A stretch of DNA of 64,000 bases from Lytechinus variegatus (GCF_018143015.1 NC_054757.1:22211785-22275784), one strand, 5' to 3'. Positions 25,501-36,413 are shown, numbered from the stretch's first letter. Notes: generated by a model not told the origin, from the sequence alone. Numbers and translations are program-made.

Positions 25501-25660
25501 ACAACTAGCCCGGATGGAGACATTTCTTGGTTTTACAAGTCTCCTCCATCGATTCACCTTTAGGAAACCTGATAACACACAGACATTATCTTTCGAAGGA
25601 GTCTTAGGGATCACCAGGAATACCAAGCCTTATATGACATGTGCACTCAGTAGGGACTGA
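19351..25660 (+). CDS. Cytochrome P450, CYP2-clan-like, seven coding exons
   Basis: A haem-thiolate monooxygenase, expected in the ER membrane and oxidising small lipophilic substrates with electrons from P450 reductase; the substrate cannot be told. Exons 19351-19511, 20771-20967, 21616-21872, 22347-22583, 23485-23718, 24297-24525 and 25479-25660 join in frame to 498 codons, the usual CYP2 length. Visible in order: N-terminal hydrophobic anchor (about residues 12-25); proline-rich hinge LPPGPTGIPLLG; C-helix WEEQR (129-133); I-helix AGTETT (305-310); K-helix ExxR as EVQR (362-365); PDRF (417-420); haem loop FSTGRRVCPG (436-445, Cys443). The start is the first ATG after the acceptor at 19332. 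The intron after exon 4 uses a GC donor. All key residues are present, so the gene looks functional. The subfamily is not assigned. Confidence 0.93.
20771..20967 (+). CDS. P450 exon 2
   Basis: Acceptor aaaacag. Encodes ANPDPLGLYSSWADQYGDVV through VLLNSYDVILEAF to LGLANNG, the beta-1/B-helix region typical of the CYP2 family. Donor GTAGGT, phase 1. Confidence 0.9.
21616..21872 (+). CDS. P450 exon 3: C-helix
   Basis: Acceptor caactcag. Encodes GITLANGKVWEEQRKFTHSV and onward to CSIAFGTQYKYTDAEFKQ. WEEQR is the C-helix WxxxR motif that contacts a haem propionate. Donor GTATTC, phase 0. Confidence 0.9.
22030..22135 (-). repeat. CAC/CAT triplet tract in P450 intron 3
   Basis: A run of ACC/CAC and ATC triplets within the intron between exons 3 and 4. 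It produces Asp/Gly-rich and Met/Val-rich minus-strand frames that are spurious. Confidence 0.85.
22347..22583 (+). CDS. P450 exon 4, followed by a GC splice donor
   Basis: Acceptor tgcacacag. Encodes LLRLMNINIELSSGGGALLF to DLYLKKMAETK (F-G loop region). The exon ends ACAAAG before GCAAGT. No GT donor in this position keeps the frame, whereas AAG|GCAAGT is the standard form of a GC-AG intron. Confidence 0.88.
22597..22756. mobile_element. 160-bp MITE, 13 nt past the exon 4 donor
   Basis: Imperfect terminal inverted repeats: left GGCCCCCATAACACAAAG then ATTAGCGATG, right CGATCGCTAATC-type sequence through TTTGTGC and GGAGCCCAGG. It shares its ends with the element at 62902-63033. No coding capacity. 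Confidence 0.8.
22967..23105. mobile_element. Short MITE in P450 intron 4
   Basis: The inverted ends read GTCTTACAAAGAGTTGCGAT at the left and, mirrored, ATCGCTACTCTTTGTAAGAC at the right, with an AT-rich stem interior. Ends resemble the 22597 family (ACAAAGA..AGCGAT). Confidence 0.75.
23255..23289. repeat. Perfect 35-bp palindrome in P450 intron 4
   Basis: TGGATTCATTTTATTTT, a central T, then AAAATAAAATGAATCCA: 17-bp arms that are exact reverse complements with a one-base centre. Confidence 0.85.
23485..23718 (+). CDS. P450 exon 5: I-helix
   Basis: Acceptor ttccccgcag. Contains AGTETTTTTL, the oxygen-activating I-helix motif, and ends PFTNAVLLE. The final Glu is the first residue of the ExxR motif, completed by exon 6. 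Donor GTAATG, phase 0. Confidence 0.92.
23647..23874 (+). repeat. Exact 114-bp tandem duplication across the exon 5 donor
   Basis: 23647-23760 and 23761-23874 appear identical. The unit holds the last 72 nt of exon 5, the donor and 42 nt of intron. The second copy lacks an acceptor, and reading through from copy one meets TAA soon after the first donor, so only the first donor keeps the protein intact. It may be a recent duplication or an assembly artefact. Confidence 0.9.
24297..24525 (+). CDS. P450 exon 6: K-helix to PxRF
   Basis: Acceptor ttttcttttcag. Starts VQRKSAVAALGVPH, so E(exon 5)-VQR makes ExxR across the junction. It also carries FNPDRFL and ends FFSTG at the start of the haem loop. 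Donor GTAAAT, phase 1. Confidence 0.92.
25021..25037 (+). repeat. Poly-G run in P450 intron 6
   Basis: A 17-base G run inside the last intron; its length is likely to be unstable in sequencing. Confidence 0.9.
25479..25660 (+). CDS. P450 exon 7: haem ligand and C-terminus
   Basis: Acceptor atgtctacag. Encodes RRVCPGEQLARMETFLGF and ends MTCALSRD before TGA. The Cys is the axial haem thiolate. Length and end match CYP2-type proteins. Confidence 0.93.
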
Positions 25661-26236
25661 CATGGTCGTGATTACAAATCAAACTAACAAATTATAACAT
25701 TAAGTTAATGATAACTAGACATTTGAAAACTGGGTCGATGTCGGAAGCCGTTTACATTTCTCTATCGAGATCCTTTGATGTTGTCTCGTAGAACCCTGCG
25801 ATGACGATGAGTTCGGAAAATCGATGTCGGGCAAAAGTGTGCGACTTTTATAAACTGTTGAATTATGATAAAAAAATAGTCAGAATATGAATGGATTCGG
25901 TCTACAAAATTTCGAGAATAGATCAGTGACAATGAGCTATTCCAAATACTGTCATCTCAGAATTTGATGCCATGCAAGTGCAGATCTGGGGTGGTGGGGG
26001 CGGGGGCTGGTCATTATTTTTAGAGGGAGAAAGTTGTGGGTCATGTGAGCCCATTTGTAAATCAGCGATCTGCCCTGGTATTTAAACAAATGTCAAAGAT
26101 TGTAAGTGGTCTAGTGCTAATATTTAGGATTTTCTCAACTTTTTATAGAATTTTGTTATTGTTATATAATAATGATATAAATTCCATTCGAAAAGATGCA
26201 TTCAGTGTGCCTATTTTCATACTTATAGAAAATGAA

Positions 26237-26242
26237 AATAAA
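26237..26242 (+). terminator. Candidate P450 polyadenylation signal
   Basis: AATAAA lies 577 bp past the stop codon on the P450 strand in an AT-rich context. It is a plausible cleavage signal, not proven. Confidence 0.35.
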
Positions 26243-26452
26243 ATAGTATTATCTCATTCTTTTGTTGATTAAAACATCATTGGAAATATTGAATGCCCAT
26301 AATTATCATGAAATTAAATAATTTCAGTGCTCTCCCCCGATGTTTACAGGACGCATCTGAACAAGGAGAATGATAGATTAATAAGAAAAATGGGAAGGAC
26401 CGGGGTGAATGTGTGTTCACTATTATAGGGGAGGCCAAGGGGGCAAAAAGTG

Positions 26453-26810
26453 GAAGCGCCGTGGTGTAGCGGTTCTGACTCTCGCCTTGTAATCAGGTTC
26501 ATGTGTTCGAATCCCACCATGGCCGAGCGTCCTTTGGCAAGGCGTCAATCCACAATTTGCCACTCTCCACCCAGGTGCTTAATGGGTACCCGGTAGGTTG
26601 CGAAAGCCTATGTAGTATGCCTAGCAACTGAGTCTTGGAACTCTTGTCGGAATGCTCCACTGGGAATGGAGAATGTGCATACAAACAGTGGGTATATCCA
26701 AGGATCCGATGACGGTGTAATAATATATCTGTTAAGCGCTTAGAGACGTCGCGTAGTTCCGATGTGTTAAGCATTATATAAATGTGGAATATTATTATTA
26801 TTATCATTAT
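26453..26810 (+). mobile_element. tRNA-derived SINE with L2-like tail
   Basis: The head is tRNA-like: GTGGTGTAGCGGTTCTGAC as box A and GTTCGAATCC as box B. A body follows, then the tail TCTGTTAAGCGCTTAGAGAC, a TATATAAAT-type motif and ATT repeats, as in LINE-2/CR1-mobilised SINEs. It is homologous along its length to 44559-44930. Confidence 0.88.
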
Positions 26811-26814
26811 GCAA

Positions 26815-27980
26815 TTTCGAAATCCCCCCTTTAGATATTTGATGCCACAGACTTTAACTGAAATGGATCCCCTTCCAACATTAAGGGTCTGCACATCGTG
26901 GCCTCAGTTTGGTTGGTTGTCAGAATAATTTTCAAGGGCTTCTTCTCCCCGTTTCCTTATTACGCAAGATTACGCAAGATTTTACACAAGACTGGAATAA
27001 ATTATATTCCTTTGTGCTATGTCGGTAGGATAGAGATATATGATTTAGCACAAGAAAGGTTCACCAGTCGAGCGTAAAGCCATTCTTATCTGACGAACAG
27101 TTTTATGAAACACCCACCGGGTACGAACATGCGGATGATAGAGACCTTTGTGACCCCACACGTGTCATGCGGTATGAACTGATGATTCATTGCCTGAATA
27201 TTTGAAAGCGTTGTCGTCATGGTAACAGACAGATCTGCTTCTCGGTTGGCAACTTTTAAAAAAATTGTATTTGGCGTATTGCCTCTTCTTGCTATATGAT
27301 TTCAAGATCGGTTTTTAAGGACCAAAAGATTTCGACTAGCGGCGGAAGAAATCAATTATGATAGTTTACGTCTCACAGTCTGGTGTATAATGAGGATATT
27401 GCTGAACTACAAATTTGAAACGGGATGCTGTTTCCTTAGATGTTGCCCCCCTTTCGTATGCTACGTTTCCGATTAGTTACTGTGTTCTTTATAAAAATAA
27501 ATAGATAAACTAATAAGAAAGAAAAGTGAAGTCCATAGAAGGCCGAGAACAGGAGCAGCGTTTCTTGTCAACAAGTCGAGGGGGTGAGAAGGAGCACCAA
27601 AGTTTACAACCTCAACTTTGTTTCTGGATTTCAGAGTGGGATAAGTGAATGATCATGCGAGGCAGAATAGCGAGCTGGAACAAACCTTACCATCAACATC
27701 GATTTTTGCCCTATAAAAATGGTTTGAATGACTATTTGGCAATTTGGAATAAAATTAGAAGAAAAAAAAACAACACTCATAATAATAAGAGGGGCAGTTA
27801 GGGGGGACAATTGAAACAAAAATGAATGTTTTCTCAAAATATTCATTTAAAAGACGGTGAGGTACGATACTTTTCTTTGCATAATCCTGTAAAGCACTAC
27901 ACCACCTATGTTCGTCAACTGAGTCTCAAATTTGGAAAAGCATTTTGGAAAATGTGTATCTCAGGCAACAATCAAAATAA
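26815..27980. other. Intergenic DNA, no gene recognised
   Basis: Short frames only. A MITE-end-like phrase (ACGAACAGTTTTATGAAAC, about 27095) has no clear partner. Confidence 0.55.
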
Positions 27981-27984
27981 GATT

Positions 27985-28033
27985 TGAAAGAAATAAAGAA
28001 AGAAAGGAAGAAAGGAAGGAAGGAAGGAAGGAA

Positions 28034-28067
<34 letters not shown>

Positions 28068-28086
28068 AAAAAAAAGAAAGAGAGAG

Positions 28087-28121
<35 letters not shown>

Positions 28122-28318
28122 AAAAAGAGAAAAAAAAGAAGAAAGAAAAGAAAGAGAGAGAGAAAGAAAGAAAGAAAAAAAGAAAGAAAAAAAAAGGAGA
28201 AAGAAAGAAAGAAAAGAAAGAGAGAGAGAGAAAAGAAAGAAAAAAAGAAAGAAAGAAAGAAAAGAAAAGAAAGAGAGAAAGAAAGATAGGAAAGAGAGAG
28301 AAAGAAAGAAAAGGGGCA
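27985..28318 (+). repeat. GAAA/GGAA polypurine array
   Basis: About 330 bp of purine-only GAAA, GGAA and GAGA repeats. The long Lys/Arg/Glu frames on the plus strand and Ser/Phe/Leu frames on the minus strand arise from the array. Confidence 0.92.
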
Positions 28319-28329
28319 GGGAAAAGGAT

Positions 28330-30290
28330 TGATAAAAGACATTGAAAGGCATAGAGAGTTGAATGAATGAATATTTGAGCGGAAAATGATTGTTTCATCT
28401 TGTATGTATTCTCCTATTTTGTCATGCAAAATACAGACGGACGTAAGGTCTTTGACTTGAATTCAATAAAATGCGATTTAGGTCATGTAAGCACTTCTCT
28501 CAAGTAAATTAAGTTATATTGTAGTTATTTACTCTCATAAAAGTTCTATGTTCACACATCTGCTGTGTATATAGCTGATAATTGGTACGCCTTTCCAGAG
28601 CATAGCAAACAACTGACATTAATGGCATCACATAGACAAAGTGAACTTTGAAAAACGATTTTAAATCACGATAAAAATATCATATATTCTACTTTATCAT
28701 CCCGTTGGGGCTATTTTAGGTGCTATTATTCGTGTATTTGACCCAGCTCTCTTTCATGATCTTAGTTTGTACAAAGTTTCGAGCGTTTTTTTACTTGCAT
28801 TTTACTTCGCGATATTTCGGGGTAGTGTATGGACAATTGGAGAAAAATAGAAAATTGGGAGTGTGATAAAAATTACCCTCTGAAAACTCCTTATATGTTT
28901 TTCGTCTATTTTTCGTTTGTTGTTATTATCATTGGTTTTTTTTCTGCTAGAGGTCCCGAGACGAGCAAACATCAATCCATTCTACATTATTTCCAGAAAG
29001 CAACCATGGCTCTTGCAATTTGATTTTCTTTATTCACATGAAGAAATTATCCAAATACTACATTAGTAAATTCCTATAAAAGCCAAGCTGTCACGAGGAT
29101 ACTGAACAAGGGGTAGGTCCCTTAAAGTCATAGCTTGTGGTTGGCTGCATCGATAGAAAATTATACAGTACAATACAATAATACAATACTACACAGTAAG
29201 ATTTAGTATAACGCTGTTTACTACACGAACATTACAATCATGACAGTCATGACAGTAGTTATTTTAAGTCTTTTGATCGATTTTCCTAGCCTCCCCCGCT
29301 CGCATTCCCTATTGAAACTGACCGGTCGGTTTTTGGGGCCAAATAAAAAAAAGGCCGCTCTATTTTGATCGAAAATATCTTAATTATTTGAATTTGCATT
29401 CTAAATTCATTATATTGCTGACCCGAGCCCACTCCCTCAACATCCCCTCAAAAACTTTCACAACAGATATAACAATTTCTCTATCCCTCCTCTCTCTCTC
29501 CCTCTCTACCAATCTCCCTTTCTCGCTATAGCTCTCCATTTCTCGTCTTCTTTTTTCCTTCATTCTCTCTTCACCTTCCTCTCTGTTATGACCATGTGAT
29601 GACGACACAATGGTGATTCATACCAATACTTCGATACCTCGATCATTTCTCTGAAATAGGTTAGCACTCAAAAGTTGCCCCCCCCTCATAAACACACCTC
29701 CATACTTTAGAACGAGGCCTTTTTTTTAGCTCGGTCTTTAATAATATTGGCAACTTTACATCATGTTTCTTATGAGAATACGATCTATTCAGCGATGAAA
29801 GAGAAAGAAAGAAAAAATATTCATAATCTAACATGGGATCTTAACCCATCAATTTTATTTCGCCGCACCGCCGTCTAATGATACCAGCCATTGAAGGCCA
29901 ATAGATAGGAAGTGAGTCATGGGGAGCATCCTTTTTGTCTATTGCTGGTATAACCTCATTCTGACCCACTTTCTCCCCTCTCTCTCTCTCTCTCTCTCTC
30001 TGCTGATTATATTGTTATTTAAGCACATATGATGACAAAACCATACATAAAAAAAGTTGACGACTGTATATAAAAGTTACCAAGCAAAGTAGAAAGTGGT
30101 GATCTTTCTAAATGTTCTGTATCATTGTTTTCCCTCCAGAACCCCCTAAAACAATCGAAGGAGTGTAACCTGTATTTCCATGTAATGCATAAGGAAAAAA
30201 AAACAGTTGTTGGATGGTGTATTGTGAATAACATGAATTGAGAGAAAACAAACTCACATTTTAAATTGCAACATTTGCCTCCATTTTTTC
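28330..30290. other. Intergenic DNA, no gene recognised
   Basis: AT-rich with TC runs at about 29470-29560 and 29975-30001. No recognisable protein or RNA. Confidence 0.55.
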
Positions 30291-30296
30291 GCGGGA

Positions 30297-30471
30297 GGTG
30301 GCTTGTCTGCTGTGCAAATCCTTCACTCTAGTAAAGGGTCTGAATTGCAGCCTACTCATTCGTTGGGTACTGAAGGCCCGAAACAGTAAGTTTTGTATGT
30401 GCTAGTCTTTGCGTGGAGACACACTTGTTGATCAAAATTTCAATCAGGGTCTGTGCATGTAGACTAGGAGG
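30297..30471 (+). mobile_element. MITE of the TAGTCTGC family, copy 1
   Basis: Homologous, in reverse orientation, to 41971-42149; both contain TTTGCGTGGAGACACACTTG followed by TTGATCAAA and GGGTCTGTGC. The ends are short inverted repeats (GTCTGCTGTGCAAA, and GTGCATGTAGACTA at the right). No coding capacity. Confidence 0.8.
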
Positions 30472-30876
30472 GGGTTCTATTCACCCTTCAATGTGACTCA
30501 CCAAATCATCTAAGATTTTATAAACGTCCATGTTCAACCAAAGCATGAAGATGGCAATTGACAGATCACGGATTTCACAAGTTTGAGGGAGGGGGTGTCA
30601 CAAAAGTTGGATATTTAAAGAATTTACTCTTTATTTTCCTTTTACATCAACTTAGTATACATTTGATTTGATTTATTTTATTTATTTTCACATTCCAATA
30701 AAATCATATACAAGTGAAATCATTTTTTCTTAGCATTACATAATAAGTAAGTGATACAATTAATAACATATACATATATACAATTTAATAATCTAATTAA
30801 GATATATTTAAACCTGATAAATTTCTTCTTTTTTGTTTAATTGTTACAAAAAATAGCAGAAAAAAATCATATATAC

Positions 30877-30931
<55 letters not shown>

Positions 30932-30980
30932 AAGCTTTACATGTACAACAGCTTTGGCAACTCTTTTATTTAAATATTGT

Positions 30981-31147
30981 AAAGAAATGGATGAAGAGAA
31001 CAATGGTAGACGTAGCTTAAATCAAGGTTCCCCAGAGCTATCTACCCTTTGGAAAAATTGGTTATGCCGAAAAAATGTCTCTGCCGGGAATCGAACCCGG
31101 GCCCCCAGCTTTGAACGCCGGTGCCTTAACCACTAGACCACAGAGAC
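30981..31147 (-). mobile_element. tRNA-derived SINE-like unit, minus copy
   Basis: On the minus strand, 31147-31076 folds as a full tRNA cloverleaf: acceptor GTCTCTG/CAGAGAC, D stem GTCT/AGGC, anticodon stem CCGGC/GCTGG with loop GTTCAAA (anticodon TCA), T arm CCGGG-TTCGATT-CCCGG. About 95 bp of non-tRNA body follows. The same head plus body recurs head-to-head at 31270-31436, which points to a SINE rather than a working tRNA gene. Confidence 0.75.
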
Positions 31148-31269
31148 GAACAGTGACAAGCTTGTCATTGTTCAAAACCCACCTTCACCCGACAAAGGTA
31201 ATTGGTATCGTGTCGAAAATCTGTCTTTCTGACGGTCAATCGGATCTCGGTCGGCCTAGCCACTAGCCC

Positions 31270-31429
31270 GTCTCTGTGGAGTGGTTAAGGCACCGGCGTT
31301 CAAAGCTGGGGGCCCGGGTTCGATTCCCGGCAGAGACATTTTTTCGGCATAACCAATTTTTCCAAAGGGTAGATAGCTCTGGGGAACCTTGATTTAAGCT
31401 ACGTCTACCATTGTTCTCTTCATCCATTT

Positions 31430-31436
<7 letters not shown>
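31270..31436 (+). mobile_element. tRNA-derived SINE-like unit, plus copy
   Basis: Near-exact mirror of 30981-31147. The tRNA-like head (31270-31338) lacks three bases of the D arm, so it cannot form a normal cloverleaf. The body runs straight into a long (TA)n tract, as if that were its tail. Confidence 0.78.

Positions 31437-31513
<77 letters not shown>
31432..31513. repeat. (TA)n microsatellite, about 80 bp
   Basis: Uninterrupted TA dinucleotides following the SINE-like body. A shorter AT/GT tract lies at about 30885-30930 near the opposite copy. Confidence 0.95.
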
Positions 31514-31518
<5 letters not shown>

Positions 31519-31549
31519 TCAACATAGTACATTTTGAAATGTGGGAGAC

Positions 31550-32961
31550 CAGTCAGGCGCGTAGCCAGGGGGGCGGTCGCCCCCCAAAAACGTCCCAAAA
31601 AAGAAATAAAAAAGAAGGGAAAAAGAGAGGAGAAAAGGAAAAGGGAAGAAAGGTAGCTTTGTTTTTTTTTTCCTTTTTATTCTTTTTTTTCTCAAAAGAG
31701 AAACTCCTTCATTCTCGCTCTGTATTTTTGTATGAATTTTGCTTCCGCGCTGCGAAATGACAATTAAATAACAATATTGAATTTCTCCATTGTTTCCCCA
31801 CCCTTTTTCTAACCCTACTTTCCACCTCAGCTATATGTGTTTCTTGCCAGTTAAAGTTCAAATGTATATGGGGCATGGATTTAAAGTAAGGTTAGGCCGA
31901 AGTATATGAAGTTATCCTTTTTTTATTGATCACGCAAATTCTGGTCGGGTCGGCTCCGGGCGGGTAAAATCTTTATATCAGTTTCTGCCGTCACTTCCAT
32001 AAAGTCAACTTCTCCTGCTTTTCAGCTCATTACTAAACAACCATAATTTTGGGGCAAACAGGTTCCTAATTTAAAAAAGAGGAAGGTATAAAATTCGTGT
32101 CGTTTGAATAAAAAAGTATACAATATTTTTTTATCAAATTCTATTAAATTTCATGTCATTTCCCTGCACATTCATTTCCTGTCCTGAATTGCGACCTCAG
32201 TTTTAAATTTTGAATGACACTTACGTTTCTTTGATTCAAAATGAAGTGCTTCAGGATAAGTCAAAGAAATTAGGCATCCTTTTTTATATAATTTCAATAA
32301 ATCACAGGAGTTTCAACTTTTTGCGCACTATTTTCCTTGTAATGATGAAGTTCAATAATCGTAGAAAATCAATTGAAATAGAGCCGATGGGGTACAAGAT
32401 ACTTGCATTTGATGAAACGTCCGCCCTTTGAAATTTCAGAGCTTCATTGCTCTGCGCGGGAAGGAATATCTTCCTCCCGACAAATACATTTCTTTTCTTC
32501 TGTTTTGCGAGTCAAAGATATGCGCTGTCGCTAACTTGTTTGTAATCAATTCTGATCTTTCCAAGAGAAGTATTCAATATATCTTTGAGAATACCCTTTT
32601 CTTGGGACCCTTTCCATGGAAAAAAAATGATAAAACGCTTTAGCTTCCGCGCTTCGCGCGGAGTTATTAGTATTTTAATTTCCTCCATTGTATTCCTTTT
32701 TTGTGCGTTCATAATCACTTTGAAAACAAGGTTCAAAATCGTCAACTGAATTGGAACTGATATAGGTACTAGAGACAAGAGAGATGGCTCCTTTTCATTT
32801 TAATTTATGAATCACCAAAAGCTTCGCGCTTCGCGTTGGAGGGGAAACTCCCCCTCCCTGCACCCACCCCCTAGGGAGCGCGCTTCGCGCGCTCTGTAAG
32901 TGTTGGCACGCTTCGCGTGCATTTACCGCCCCCTCCAAAATGAAATCCTGGCTACGCGGTT
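31550..32961. mobile_element. 1.4-kb TIR element with CGCTTCGCG hairpins
   Basis: Inverted termini around CGCGTAGCCAGG (left about 31557) and CCTGGCTACGCG (right, ending about 32958). Both sides are flanked by TGGGAGACC (31542-31550, 32961-32969), an 8-9 bp target duplication. The right subterminal region has a cluster of hairpins built on the CGCTTCGCG core at about 32647, 32822, 32878 and 32907. The interior has only short frames. Confidence 0.75.
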
Positions 32962-33605
32962 GGGAGACCTTCATCTTAAGCTTAGAGCTTGAAATTGATG
33001 AAGGCCTTAAAAGGAAAGGGGAAGGAAAATCAGACAAACAGTGCAATAACATTCCCTTTTCCCTCCTTAAATTAAAAGCTGGAAGGCATACAAAGCACCT
33101 CATTAAGGGGGAAACCTACATGAAAATGGTGTTGATAAACATAGACAAGATAGAGCCGGAACCAAGATCACGATGACCTTGATCATTTTGTCATTAATGT
33201 ATTTTTACTTGACAAAATGAAAACGAAACAATTGGGGAATTCGATTTAAAGTATGTACTTAATAGTATGTCCAAACAAGGTTAACAAATTGTATAAAATT
33301 GCAAATGAAAAGTTACTCATTGCGAGCGGAAATAATTATGTAACTATATCGAGAAAAAAAAAACACGAAAAAAGGTGTATCATAAATAATACAATACTGA
33401 GAATTTATCAAACAGTCCAAATAAGGATTTAGAAAAATGGTTAATGGCTCGCAATTATCCCGACAGTGTATTACTCATTTCCATGAAACATTATTTTCAA
33501 CTTAATTTATTCAATTTAACCAGTAATGTTAATTAAGTATTCTATAGAACTTCCGTGCTTCTGAGTTTGATGGTTACGGGTAGTGATTGTTACGTCATTG
33601 TACTT

Positions 33606-33690
33606 AATAATAATAATAATAATAATCCGCTTTTATATAGCGCTTAATCCATCGGAACGACGTTTCTAAGCGCTTTACAGATATATTAAC
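33606..33690 (-). mobile_element. 3' tail fragment of the L2-tailed SINE
   Basis: Reads, on the minus strand, as the tail of the 44559-44930 SINE (GTAAAGCGCTTAGAAACGTC, GTTCCGATGG, GCGCTATATAAAAGCGG, then ATT repeats). The tRNA head is missing: a 5'-truncated copy. Confidence 0.88.
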
Positions 33691-33994
33691 CAATATGGTC
33701 GGTTTTTAATGATTGACCGCATGACATGGCATCCTCCCACAATGTTAATCATTTTGTTGTACTTTTTCTGGACTTTTTTTTTCAGTTAAACTTTCCAATT
33801 ATATTTTGAAATCACATTTGAACAACATATCCCTTACAAATATAAACAAATTCAAATCACATTGTTGAAACTGTAATAATTGTTGTTCATATAACAAAGA
33901 TGTCTGTGGTACAAGTATTACTAATGTTTTTCAACAAATAAGGATCCACTCCACGGAAGCTGACGTCCATCTGTATTTCAAAAGTAAATCCAAC

Positions 33995-34690
33995 CACAGT
34001 AAAGGGTTGTTTTGAATCAAAATAGAAAAATCAACAAGCATAGCGATGAAAACTTCTTCAAAATCGGATGTAAAATAAGAAAGTTAAGACATTTTAAACT
34101 TTTGCGTATGATTATATATGCACAACTCATGTTATGAAAATGATGGAATCAATGATGTCACTCAATCACAATCTATTTTCGTTTTTTTTTTTTTTGAGTT
34201 AAACTAAGAATATGTCAATTTTTATTTCACGATGAGGCCCCTCTTTATTCATGGAGAAATAAAACTTACTTTTTTCACATGTTTCATGATTCAAATAATA
34301 AAACACAAAATAAATAGTGAGTGGGGGTGTCATCAGTCCACCCCCCCCCCTATTTGCATGCCGACCAAGATGTGCATGACACACAATAGTTGGGCAAAAA
34401 TTCCCAACTTTTAACAAACCCTGGGCATCATACTGTCCACCCAATGACTGGTTAAACTCTGCACAAATTTGGTAACAAAAATAATAATTGGGTAAAAAAT
34501 TTGCTCAATTGGATAATTGCCCAGAATATATATGTTTTTTACCAACATACATTACCCAACACAGTGGACAGTATGTTGCCCAACATTTTAAACATGTAAC
34601 TGTTTTGTGAAATTAAGGCTGATATCTAGAATGTCATAACTTTCTTACTTTACATCAAATTTGGATGAAACTTCCAATTCAAATAAAACA
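33995..34690. mobile_element. Family B MITE split by a smaller palindromic insert
   Basis: The left part carries the family core (TCAAAATCGGATGTAAAATA, AGAAAGTTAAGACATTTTAA) and the right part its mirror (TCATAACTTTCTTACTTTAC). A roughly 215-bp sequence interrupts it at 34379-34592, flanked by CATG (34375-34378, 34593-34596). That insert has GTTGGGCAA/TTGCCCAAC ends and inner arms CATACTGTCCAC/GTGGACAGTATG. Confidence 0.7.
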
Positions 34691-35489
34691 TTTATTTTCT
34701 TCCATTTCATCACATATTTTTCTTGTACGTTATGCTCGTTAGATTTTCTCTCTTTATTCAAATATACCTTTTGATTGGATGGACTTGCCCATTAATGCAG
34801 GCGTTTGAGTACTCCAAAAGGTATCGTAAAAGTATTTCTGAATAAAAAACAACAACAATAAACACATTACGAACACCGATATTGATTCGCTATTTTTAAC
34901 ATCCTCTTCATCATCAGATGAAATTTTTGTCCTTCTTTTCTTTCTTTTTGGTTTCAGTTTTATTTTGTTTTGTTCTTCGATATTTTTGGACTGATTTCGA
35001 AAGTTATTTCCTTGCTAGGGCATCCTCGGAAAGCAATCAATCAAAATTTGCCTCCACTCAATTCTCTATTTTGGCTGAGAAGTGAGAGATTGTTGAAAAG
35101 GATTATCGTCTTTTTTAATAGAATACCATTATCAGTTAACATGGTTAATGTCTTCTTGACTTCTTTGTCTATAAGTGATACCACTTGAAAAAAAAACACG
35201 CTTAATCATAATGCACCATTGTATTTATAACTAAGTCATTGTATTTATAATTAATTATACGAGTCACAGACGATATCTAAAGTGGCGTTTATTTTTTCAT
35301 TCTTCAGTTCTTGGTGCAGAAATAAGACTTATTGTGTTTTCAAGTGATAAAATAACAAAAATAGGAGATGCTCCTATTATAGATCGTTCATTGCATGCAT
35401 AGATGGGATAGTTTCAGCTAAATAAACCAAAGCTTATTTTCTCTAGCAGTTCTGTTGGCAATTCCAAATAAAGATATGTTACATGTCAA

Positions 35490-36010
35490 CTCCAGCCCAC
35501 TAAAAATGGTTTGAATCAATAGAGAAAAATCAACAAACAGTCACTGAAAATGTCATCAAAATTGGATATAAAATAAGAAAGCTATGACATTTTACACTTT
35601 GGCTTATTCATGAACGATTTACAGTGAATCATGGATTACACAATATTTCAATCCTTACATATTTGACGACACGAACCCTCTTGACTGAAGCACCTGATCT
35701 TAGTTTCACTGTGACATGTTCAGGGAGGAATAAAACCCTGTTTCACATGACAATGAGGAGAAAATTAGGATATTTCATATCACATAATGTAAGTGCAAAA
35801 TAAACGAGTGGGTGATTCCCTTATCAGCTCCTTCGTTTGCATACTGACCAGGATGTGCTTAGGCCTGTAACTGTCTTGTGAAATTACGTGAGACTTTAAA
35901 TTGTCAAACCAAGGAGATATCAAAGATGATATCTTCTTTCATATTTTACATCTGATTTTCATTAGTGATATTTTTACACTCGTTTTATCTTATTTCATTC
36001 TAATCAACTT
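35490..36010. mobile_element. Degenerate family B MITE
   Basis: Contains both mirrored cores (ATCAAAATTGGATATAAAAT, AAGAAAGCTATGACATTTTA on the left; TATTTTACATCTGATTTTCA on the right) and the ACCAGGATGTGCTTAGG block of this family. Terminal repeats and TTAA flanks are not clear. Confidence 0.6.
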
Positions 36011-36390
36011 TTTTTAAAATGAAAGAATTGTCCTGTGATATTTTGATATGGACACTATAGAAGTTAAAAGTTAATGTGTATTAAACAAGATGATTTATAG
36101 ACATACTCAAATTTATATTTTAGGACTCTGCATACGGCAGTAAATTGTTTTAAGGTATGCAACACTTTTTGTTAAATCATTGTAATTTCATGCCATGGAG
36201 TTTGTAGAATGACCGAAACAGTACAGATGAACTTTGTAAAAGTAAATACTCCATTATGATTCATGATTTGTGCATGTGACTTGAAGAAGAAGACAATCCC
36301 GAACAGAAGCAGCTGAATTTCGCACCCGAATAATATATTTTGGCAATTTTTCGGTATTCAGATCCCCTTCTCGCCGCCCTATCATCCTAA

Positions 36391-36413
36391 CCCCCCCCCC
36401 CCCCCCCCCCCCC
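36391..36413 (+). repeat. Poly-C run
   Basis: A 23-base C homopolymer. It accounts for the Gly-rich stretch of the minus-strand frame here. Confidence 0.95.

Noticed and set aside
26499-26894. 131-codon minus-strand frame
   Set aside because: Antisense to the tRNA-derived SINE; the same peptide style recurs at the second SINE (44518-44730) because of the repeat.
27926-28429. Several long Lys/Arg/Glu or Ser/Phe/Leu frames on both strands
   Set aside because: Produced by the GAAA polypurine array.
31076-31147. Functional suppressor or selenocysteine tRNA (anticodon UCA)
   Set aside because: 72 nt is too short for tRNA-Sec, and the attached conserved body and a mirrored second copy point to a SINE. 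Kept as a finding for checking.
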